DNA of 64,000 bases from Anadara kagoshimensis. Taxonomy: Eukaryota > Mollusca > Bivalvia > Arcoida > Arcidae. The stretch is from assembly GCA_021292105.1 (NCBI GenBank), contig CM037868.1, positions 30,598,821 through 30,662,820 of the forward strand, written 5' to 3'. Under the pieces are notes generated by a model. The model worked only from the letters and a program-made list of their open reading frames with translations. It was not told the DNA's origin and made no database searches. The position numbers were made by a program, and so were the translations under genes. Shown here piece after piece: positions 50,301-61,200 of the stretch; position 1 is the first letter of the stretch; each line of letters starts with the position of its first letter.

Positions 50301-53300
50301 ATAAAAAATGTGAGAAAATATAAAAATACTGCACATATACATTAATAAAAACAAACATAATTATCCACGTCAAAATCACGATCCAGAAGCAAAGTTAAAC
50401 TTTGGAACCGACAAGTCAGGTTAGACATGTGAACTTCCAACAGGACAAACGAGACAAACGATCTACTTTTTTGTACAGCGGTAGAGTAGTAAGATATAAT
50501 ACTAGTTTTTTTCTGAGTCAATGTAGTTATTTAGTTTGCGTTTGAAAAGTTTGCATTTATTTTTAGTTGGTGTTCATGAGTGGGTGACTGAATGGAGTGG
50601 GAGAAATTGTTGAATAAATATGACCACAATCATTGAAAGGGTGTAGAAAATTTGAGAAAATCCAAGAAAATTTTGCAAGCGAATTGTAACACCCTACCAC
50701 TAGTTAGTGTTCTGGGGTTATTTAATGGATGTTTGTAAGTGTGATACGTATATCAACACTTTAAAATCATTCTAGGCTTATAAATAAATGGATAACGGAT
50801 AAAAAGGAGACAAAAATTGAGGGATTCATTGAATGGGGTGGAGGATGTTTCAGATATATTGATACTTCACCAGCTATAGGTAAAGTGGCAGAGATTTTTA
50901 CCTTTGCCGTGTGCTCAGAGTGATGAAACGGAATATGAAAGAAAGTAAGAAGTATATTATCAATAATGCGTTTTTGCCCAGTGTTTTGGACAGTTTCATT
51001 ACGGAAATAGAGTTTTTTGTTTCATTTGTGATTTACCTTTATAGCCACATCCTGCTCCGTTACAATGAGAGCCGGTACAGCATTCAGCACACAATGTTAC
51101 ATCTGTCAAGTCACGAAGTTTATTATTCCTCTTTCGCTTAATATTTACACATGTCTTAAAAACAGAAAGTAAGAAAAAAGAAATAAAAGGTTGATTTTGT
51201 ATGATTTTAATAAAAATATGTTTTTTATGGACAATAAGTCACGATTCTCATCTTTGCGTTAATAAAATAAAATAAACGTACATTTCTTTCTTAACAATTA
51301 AAAGGATTAATTTCCTGGGGATAGGATCTAGCACCATTCAACTCTATTGACGTATACAGAGTAAAAGCTCGAATGCATGTATAATAGCCGACCTCAAACT
51401 TATTTTTTACAAAAAACATTGTTTGCGATGAAAAAACATATCTGCATTTATACGGATAATTAGAACAAACACAAATATCTTTGTTAATGTCTAAGCCAAT
51501 ATTCCAAAAGCCAAACACGATCTGTGTCCAAATCACAATCCAAAGGGGCAAACACAAACATACCAGCCTTTGTCAAAATCAACAATATCATAAGCAAAAT
51601 AGTAAATACTGACAAACTTTGAATACAGACAACATCATGATTTTCAGCAAAATTGTGATTACTGAAGATTTACAAGATCTACCGGATTTGTCGACTTATT
51701 TTTTTTTTGTTCTGGTTGAATTCTGATGAGTGTTACCAAATGAAAACTACGAGACCTGACGATGTTTGCCGAATGACTATTACGAGTTCTGCCGAGGTTT
51801 GCCGATTATTTATGTACTTACATACTTGTCTTTACAACCACTACGATACATCACTGTACCTAATGTATTCTCATATTTTTCTAAATAACATAGCTGAATA
51901 AAAAAGAAATAATCATTACTACTAAGTTAACAGTAAAACTTGGATAACGGACTGAACATCGAATTCAGTTTGAGTTTTGATCGCTTTGAATTTACCGAGC
52001 GGCTGATTTAAATTCGCGGTACTGTCTTATTGCTAAAAATATCTAAAATTAGTACATTACTGAAATGAATACGTGCCTAATAATAATTTACAGAATTGCT
52101 TGAAAACATATTAACCATTGAACTGTATAGAAAGGCGTTTATAGTGTTTTAACTGCCATTGCTGTGCAAAGCTGGAGTGTCATTATTAGTTTGCATTACG
52201 GCAATGACAGTCATAGTGCAATAAACGCCATTTCTAGACAATTCAAGGGTTTATATTTACATTTTGCATTTTTTTAAAAATCTTAATTTGTTTGTCCGAA
52301 CACTGTCGAGTGCCACATGCATTTTTAAAATCAATGACGTCACGCGTATAGTCATACGCAAGAGATGAGTGACGTCATATTAATATTAACATTGACATTT
52401 CTGTATCGGTATCAAACAGAGTTTAATACATTAAAAAAGCACGAATGTCAATATTGTTTTGTCACTGATATCGAATCTAGCATCTTTTTTGTGGTCTACT
52501 CAGAGGCAAGCTGACAATCTCTCTCGCACTATGCATATGGTAACTCCGAATGAAATTCTGGCCTACCCGATGAGAGACGCTGTAAGACTGCGCTTTAGAC
52601 CCAAACGTTAATTGATAAAACAGTATTTAATATACGTCACGTTGTTGTAATTATTTTTACTTTTAATTATAATAATCTACCTCATGCATTCCACATTGCT
52701 GAGTTTTGGTACACGTGTCTGGATATACTTCCGCATGACATATAAAACAGACTGGGCCATGATTCCCTGTAAAATACATTGTAGGCATATCAATTACATA
52801 TTATACCAGTTTTAATTTTACAGCACTAGACGGCCGTTTCGGAATACAATTCCTCATCAGTAGTGCTTAGACCAAATTATGAAACCATAATTATTTTAAA
52901 GATGTTTAAAAGCTACCCAAAGGACCAATATATATTTTACCAAATTAAGCTTAGGAATCAAACGCATTAGTCCATCTTTAAAACGGAATCCCAAAAGCAA
53001 ATCAAAACACTAAGACTTCCAAGAGCATGAATGGTGAAGTTAAGACGGCTGCTCTTGAAGAGTAAGCATCGCCTATCTAGCAAACTACACTCTCGGGGAC
53101 AACTATATATGTACGCCAAATATATCCAGGATACTTTCTGATACATATTGCCATAGCGTATATATTGTGAAACAAATACACAACCGAAAATTCCAGGACT
53201 AAACCTATTGTTTTCTCAGTAGACAGATATTTGGTGTATCCGTTTTGACATAAATTAGTGTAAAACAGAATATTAATGTTATAATTTGGTGGAACAGTTC

Positions 53301-56300
53301 TGTTCAAAGAAGTTGTCAGTTTACGAAGGGTTCGGGTTTAATTTTCTCCGAACCCATTGTCAATGCTTTGGTTTGATTATTTTTATACTGTTTCTTGAAT
53401 TATGTGAAAAGCATTCTATCGCATAATATGTCAAAAGATCGCGTTTATCGAGTTACATGTAATTGATGCATTCCAGAGAAAATGACATTTTACGAAGAGT
53501 AGCAAGTCAGCTTAATAAGCTTACATAACGTTCCACACAAATATAATCGGGTATTAATCACGTGACACATTAAAGGACTTTTCTCAAACAACTCATTGTT
53601 TCTAAGCCTACCTTGCTGTCCAGTAGGTGGTGACGTCATAGCTGTCTCTTGATGATGGTTATTATTGTTATGTAGTGTTGTTAATTTTTCTGTTGTGGAT
53701 TTAGTTGAAGAAGTAACGTCTTTCGTTGTCATGGATACCGAATTAACCGATACAGAAGGACCTAATGGAAAATACATAGGTTATTATTGAATTAATTTAT
53801 AAATTTTTACCCGTGCATATTATAATTTCCCTGAGTGCAGTGATTTGTTTAATCACCTGGTTATTATTATTTATTTATTATTACTTATTATTATTATTAT
53901 TATTATTAGTAGTAGTAGTAGTAGTAGTAGTATTACAAGTGATATGGTTAATCATCATCATCATAATTGTTATTTTAATAATTTTATTGCAAGCGATCAA
54001 AATAACAAATTTTAGGTTAAAGATCTACCTTACAATCTGACAACTACCACCTCAACCTCATTAGACTTTACCTACTATCTCCAGTAATTAATGAAGGCGT
54101 TTTGACGCGCGAAGTTAGAAGCTTAATATTCTTTTGGTCAATTCCACTTATATCGAGGCGTCCAGTTCAAAAATTGTTAAGGAAACCAGAAACACAGTGA
54201 CGCGAGAAAACCAAATACCTTCCGCGAAGTGAAAACTTTCCCGCTCTAGGATTTCTGCTCGAGTGGTACGATTCAGACTTTGACGGTTAGGGGTGGCATT
54301 ATGTCAATTTTATTTCACTTACATCGAGGCGATCAGTTAAAAGATTGTGAAGTGAACCACCAACCTTCGGCAGCGGACTGACAAAAGAATGATTCCCAAA
54401 ACGCCGAGCTATCCGCCTATAGGACTATATACGCAAGAAACTAGGTTACACCCTTATCAGGCCTCTATACCCGTCACTACTTCGAGGTCAAGTCCAAATA
54501 AATCTCTGTGTAAATTTATACGTTGCATATGAATAACATTTTTATTTTTTCATATTGACTTGTGTGGAAGCTGACTTTACTGGGTAGTTAGCTGTCTATA
54601 TAATTTAAATGTTTGTTATTCTGCACCAAAGTGTGGCGCTACTCTTTGCTAGCACAAAAACAAAAACTCAGGTGTCACAATGACTTGTTTTGTTTTGCGT
54701 CGTAATGTGTAAACGTTGTGACTATTGACGGCATGTCAGTGTGATTTCATAGCAGAATACAATGATTTAGGCAATCATACTTGTATTTAGATGAAATCAG
54801 TGATCGAAGGCATTAAAGAAAATCAAGTTGTTAGAGCCACCCGTCCTAAAGAGAGCATGCTTGACACCCGTGGAGCATTTTACAGACAAAATATTGTTGC
54901 TAAGAGTTCATGATAAAGACCAGTTTGAAGTTTTGTCAAGAGCAAAGCTTTTAGACTTAGTGCTGTGGACTTTAATTTACTGATATAACCTTTGTTACAA
55001 GATGCTACGTCAAGTCAATGTATAATAGTCGTCATCAGAAAGGCCATTTGTATAATCAAAATCAATTTCTCTACTTTAACTATAAAATATTTTTATTCGA
55101 CAAACCGCAGGTTCATGATATTCAGTCGTGTCCAGCTAGTGACATTCATCACATATGAAACCTACCCCGACTTTTCGTCTATGGCCTTTCTTCGTGCGAC
55201 GAATGCACTTAGAAAAGATTTACTAGTACGTGTTCAACATACACGAAACACACGCGAAATGACAAGTGGCCTTAAAATGAATTGTAATATCGTTATATAT
55301 ATTGTATGTATAAAACAAATATGCTTGTATGTCTTTCTTTCTGTTCTATTTGTGGCATAAAAATAATATTGCATTTAAATTCTTACATAAAGTAAGATAA
55401 AAAAAGAAATAAAGCCGTAAAATATACATTTTATTAAAATAAAATAAGTTGAAAAATAAAATAGTTACTTTGGGATTCGAACCAACAACCCAGATAGCAG
55501 ACTAACGTTGGGCCAACGTTGGCATATTGTTGTATGGTTGGCGTTGGCTAAAGGATGTTGGGCCAACATTGGACCAACAAAGGATTTCTAACGGTTGGTT
55601 AAACAACACTGGGCCAACATTGGACCAACATAGGTATTCAAACTGTTAATTAAACAACATTGGGCCAACATTGGACCAACATAGGTATTTTAACTGTTGG
55701 TTAAACAACATTGGGCCAACATTGGACCGACATAGGTATTCTAACTGTTGGTTAGACAACATAGGGCCAACATTGGACCAACATAGGTATTCTAACTGTT
55801 GGTTAAACAACATTGAGCCAACATTAGCCCAACATAGGAATTCTAACAGTTGGTTAAACAACATTGGGCCAACGTTGGACCAACATAGGTATTCTAGCTG
55901 TTAATTAAACAACATTGGGCCAACATTGGACCAACATAGGAATTCTAACTGTTAATTAAACAACATTGGGCCAACATTGGACCAACAAAGGTATTATAAC
56001 TGTTGGTTAAACAACATTGAGCCAACATTAGACCAACATAGAAATTCTAACAGTTGGTTAAACAACATTGGGCCAACGTTTGACCAACATAGGTATTCTA
56101 ACTGTTGGTTAAACAACATTGGACCACCATTGAACCAACATAGGAATTCTAACTATTGGTGTGACAACATTGGGCCAACATTAGAACAACATAGAATTTC
56201 GAATAGTTGGTTAAACAACATTAAACAAACATTGGCCCGATATACGAGTAGTAATTGTCGGTTAAACATCATTTGGCCAACATGGGACCCGGCCAACATG

Positions 56301-57776
56301 GGACCAACAGATTCTAACTGACAGCTTGACAACATTAAAGCAACAATGGGTCAACATATGAATTGTAACATTTGGTCTGACAATATTGGGCCAACAATGG
56401 GCCAACATATGAATTATAACTGTTGGTCTGACAATATTGGGCTAACAATGGGCCAACATATGAATTATAACTGTTGGTCTGACAACATCAAGCCAACAAT
56501 GGGCCAACATATGGATTATAAATGTTGGTCTAACAATATTGGACCAACAATGGGCCAACATATGAATTATAACAGTTGGCTGACAACATCAAGCCAACAT
56601 ATGAATTATAACTGTTGGTCTGACAACATTGGGCCAACATATGGATTATAAATGTTGGTCTGACAATATTGGACCAACAATGGGCCAACATATGAATTAT
56701 AACTGTTGGTCTGACAACAATGGGCCAATGGTAAACAAACATCTTAATCCATGCCCAAACATAAAAACTGATGTTCTTACCATATATTTGCCAACAAACG
56801 AGGCATAATTTCACATTTTTTTTCCCAAGGATGCATTTAGGACCAAGTAGTACAAATGGACGCTAACGTTATGCATGGCTTGTACATGCTTTGATGGTTA
56901 TTCTAAGTCCTAACTTAAAGTAACGGTTATAATTTTTGATAAATTATTTACAGGAAATAAATAGACATTATGTCTATCAATTAAAAGATTAAATGAAAAT
57001 ATACAAAAAAAAAAAAAAAAAAAGAAATAAAAAAAAAAAATCATAAATACAGTACACTGATAAATTCAACAGATACCATTGAATCACTAAGAATTGCCTT
57101 TGATACCTTTGATAAAGACATTTTTTCATAAAATTTAATTGATATCTTTTTTTAATATTGTCAAAATTCTTTCAGATTTAAAAAAATAGGATATTTGTTA
57201 ATTATATCAATAATTAATATTTTAATTGTTAGTTAATTTGATAAAATAGATAAATATGCTTATATTTTAATAAAACAGCCTAAAGGAATGCGAAAATTAA
57301 TTAAAATCATCAAAGGGATGTAGTCTACACCTTGGTCACTCATTTTGAATATCCACCATCACAAAAGTTAGGTTTTTAGTTATATTTGTTACAACCTTAA
57401 AAAAAACAACTTCCTCTACTTTTTCTCAAACAGGTGAGCTTTTTGAATGAACAGCTGGGTTAATGGTTTTCATCCCAGTTGGGTCATGTTGAAAGTGTGG
57501 CCTAAATTGGTTAGATGACATAAGGCAAATCTTCATGAATAAGAAAGGGCTGTGCTCCACTCCACCCCCTTCTTATTCATAAAGATTTTTCTTATTGTCA
57601 TCTAACCAATACTAAGTGGACAGGTTTTGATGTATTAACTTTACCTAAGATGGTTATAAAGTTAAAAAGAAGACCTGGACAACAGTATTACCAAGACAAA
57701 TATTAGTAGTACTCTCTTGTAAAGACTGAAGTTTAATTTAATTATGTAAGTATAATTTTATTATACTATATACATG

Positions 57777-57827
<51 letters not shown>

Positions 57828-58128
57828 ATGAAAGTATGTATGTGCATTATATTCAGCTACTTGTCCAGTCAAGCTTTGTAATAACAAACTTTTTGATGTA
57901 AGGATAGGAACACCAGATTTACTGAATTGAAATTTATTTTTAATGGTTTAATGCCCTAATTAATACTATCGTCAATCTGCAAATATGCATAATTATATTC
58001 ACAAGGTTTGCAGTAACTTAAGTTAACGTGAATATAATATTTGCTAATAAAAAATCTGTTTAAAAGACTTTTTGTTGAAAATCCAAAGTGACCTGATGCC
58101 AATTTGATTTTAATGTTTTTCATCAGAG

Positions 58129-58216
<88 letters not shown>

Positions 58217-61200
58217 TTGTAATGTCAAACACCAGTCTTGAACACCTGTTTTAGCACTTTCATTATACAGAAATTGTAACCCCACGGGCATGAATGTGTA
58301 CATATTAAGTTGTTTTAATTATTTGGAGGAACATTATAACATAAATTTGTGACATTTCCTTTGAAATTCTTCAATTGATTATAATTATATCTTTATTTTA
58401 AGATGCAATTGTAAAATGTGTGCATTCAAGTGGTCTATATTTCCTCAAGTTATTTAAGAATTTCGTTTTAGATTATTTAACATTTTTGATTGTGAAATGA
58501 AAAAAAAACATGATCAAGGCCATTGATATTTTCCAGTTGATTACTTAATTCAATAAATGGGAACATATTAACTTCACTGCCATAATATTCCTGATTTTAA
58601 GTATTTTAACTCAACTCAACTAAATTTAATACAGTATTAGTAAATCTTTGAGGTACATGTATAAAACAAACTATATTACCATAATGAATTATATTTTTCA
58701 AAAAGACATTGATTAATTAATTTATTTATTTAATTAATTATTTATTTATTTTTATCTATTTTGTTATGAGTCATTTAAAAATTATTTAATTTTCCATGTT
58801 TATATGCACGTCCATGTACATTTTAAATAAGCTGGTCATAAGCCCTGCGGTGTAGCAAAATACCCAAACTACAGTACAGACCTGTCGAAAGTTAAACAAT
58901 GAGCTAACGAAAAGAAGCAGAAGCTTGATTGCTGACGTGTTGATATATGGATAACCAGTTGTCGAAAAGCTGCACAGATATAGATAACTGCATTCGAGAA
59001 ACTTTGGAGATACAGGTAACGAGGAATCGAGCGGACTCGGCACGTATCTCTTAGCTTAGTGTTAAACTTTAGACAGGTCTGTACTGTACATATTGATTGC
59101 GATACTAAGATTACATATCGAATAGAAAAATACCTGCATATTTTTAGAGATGGTAGTATATATAGTTGTTTCATGTCATTTAACAGCAACTTATATACAA
59201 ATAATTTCGATCTTAATTACAGAAGCTGTTAGAAAGAAAGATTATGTGCAAGTGCGACAGAAAATGAAATTGCAAAAACTGCAAAAGTCTGGTTCAGATT
59301 TGCATCCGATAGAAATGGTGGCAGAAAAAACAGGATAAACAAAAATAAACCAGATATGTGATTTAGATAATAAAATAATAACCAAGATCAATAACTGTAG
59401 AACTAAAAAAAAGACACTTTTAAAGTTTTGTGATAATCTGTATAGTATTTACTTTGTAATGATGTTTTGTTTGGTTCTGTTTGCATATTAATAAAGTTAA
59501 ATTTATGTCAAATTTTTGTACCTTAAATTATTGTAAAGAAATATTGTTAGTATTGAACCAGCATCTGTGACATTTCATTGGAGACATTTAACATAATTAG
59601 GATATATATGTTTTCACTGTCTTTGTAATTGTCACTGGATCTTACTGGATCATCGTTACTTTTAAAATTCAAAGAAATTAAAAATGATTTTCGCAGATAA
59701 GCTGGGGCAGTATTGACAGATATTTTATCGCCAACATGTTTCAAATGTGGATTTATCGTCCTTATATGGCAAACAAAGTTGTCCTAACATACATTGCCTG
59801 TCTGCCCAATGAAGGGCCACTGTTGGCTGCCATGGTTGGTCCAATGGTGGCAACTTATATTGGGTCATCGTTGGCATTTATGATTGGTACAATGATACCA
59901 GATAAATAAGATAACGTTGGCCCAACATTGGCAGGCTATTTTGGCCCATTGTTGGCATTTATGGTTGGTACAACGATGGCCCGATGAGCAAGATTACGTT
60001 GGCCCAACATTGGCCAGTTTATGTTGGCCCATTGTTGGCATTTATGGTTGGTACAACGATGGCCCGCTGAGCAAGATTATGTTGGCCCAACAATGGCAAC
60101 TTACGTTGGCCCATTGTTGGCAGTTTTTGTTGGCCCATTGTTGGCATTTATGGTTGGTACACGATGGCCCGATGAGCAAGATTACGTTGGCCCAACATTG
60201 GTAACTAACGTTGGCCCATCGTTCCATCGTTGGCAGTTTATGTTGGCCCATTGTTGGCATTTATGGTTGGTACAACGATGGCCCGATGAGCAAGATTACG
60301 TTGGCCCAACATCGGCCAGTTTATGTTGGCCCATTGTTGGCATTTATGGTTGGTACAACGATGGCCCGATGAGCAAGATTACGTTGGCCCAACATTGGCA
60401 ACTTATGTTGGCCCATCGTTGGCAGTTTACATTGGTCCATCGTTGGCATTTATGTTGGGTACAACGTTGGCCCGATGAGCAAGATAACATTGGCTCAATG
60501 ATGGCAGCTAACGTAGGGCCAACAAACCCAACAACAACGGGCCAACGTTGGCCCAACATATGTTTGCTATCTGGGAACGTAAGACTTATTGGTACCTACA
60601 TATACCCACTACACCACGCAGGTAATGGTTGACAATAAGGTTTATAAATATCAAGTACGAGTATGGTACGGTATATTAAGAGGTTATATTGGGGTAACTC
60701 TCAAAACATTGATTTTTACAAAATTCAGTATCAGCGCATATCTCTCCATTAACCACACTTTGCATATCTAACAGTAAAATAATATAGATTTTATGTTCAA
60801 AATATCTTTAATGGAGAGGCACGCGCTCTATATGTATTTATTAAAAAACGTGTTGATTTTCACTGTCTTGTTCCATGTTTGTATAGAGTTCTACGGAGAC
60901 AAACCTAATGGATTACATGAGTTAAACATATAATGCAATATTTTACTGATATTTTTACTATATAAACTTTTACATAATGATAATAGCTTTAGGTTTTTTC
61001 ACTATCAATATGTATTCAAGATACTTTTAAATTTTGAATCCTATAGGCGGATAGCTCGGCGTTTTGGGTATCATCCTTTCTCACAATAAATTCTGATCTG
61101 AGTGATGTGATTCGTTAAGGCGGTAAGGAACGCGCCATTTTGACTGATGTATTTGGTTACCTTGGTATCCACATCCGGCTACATTACAATATGAACCCGA

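Larger units (their letters stand above)
41400..52100. repeat. Intragenic tandem duplication carrying linker, LU exons c and b and introns
   Basis: Intron sequence of the 41.68-46.2 kb half recurs in the 49.25-52.1 kb half: taaagatgaccaaat-type linker flank (42.2 / 49.6 kb), ttttgacgacattgcaaaa (43.15 / 49.98 kb), actcgagcaagaacacaa (44.04 / 50.23 kb), ggataaaaaggagacaaaa (44.85 / 50.79 kb), gacaataagtcacgattctc (45.28 / 51.23 kb) and acataccacgacctc-type exon b flanks. The offset falls from about 7.6 to 5.9 kb because later insertions and deletions differ. This marks a copy event that produced LU2 and LU3. Confidence 0.85.
55489..60575. mobile_element. 5.1-kb element with CCCAGATAGCA inverted ends and subterminal tandem arrays
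   Basis: The left end CCCAGATAGCAGAC and the right end, inverse of CCCAGATAGCAAAC, are each followed inward by GTTGGGCCAACGTTGG. Left array 55500-56730: 51-bp units (ttgggccaacattggacc, then a variant with ggtctgacaatattgg). Right array about 59825-60555: units with ttggcccattgttggc and gatggcccgatgagcaag. The inner 3 kb is AT-rich with no transposase-like frame, so the element is non-autonomous. Target duplication is unclear (perhaps AA). It occupies gene A intron 4. Confidence 0.72.

Noticed and set aside
53813-54040. Hydrophobic plus-strand frame (poly-L/V) that might be a membrane segment
   Set aside because: It is the translation of (TTA)n and (GTA)n microsatellites.
54992-55360. 122-residue plus-strand frame just before the TIR element
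   Set aside because: No recognisable domain, no splice pattern and AT-driven composition; not supported as a gene.
55646-56651. Open frames of 17-residue repeats on both strands
   Set aside because: The 51-bp unit is divisible by three, which keeps frames open on both strands; no protein-specific constraint is visible.
58869-59189. 106-residue minus-strand frame
   Set aside because: It covers the CAGTACAGACC MITE and flank; no domain or splice support.
59917-60632. 203-residue plus-strand frame in the right array
   Set aside because: A repeat translation (WPIVGIYGWYNDG) within the TIR element's subterminal array.
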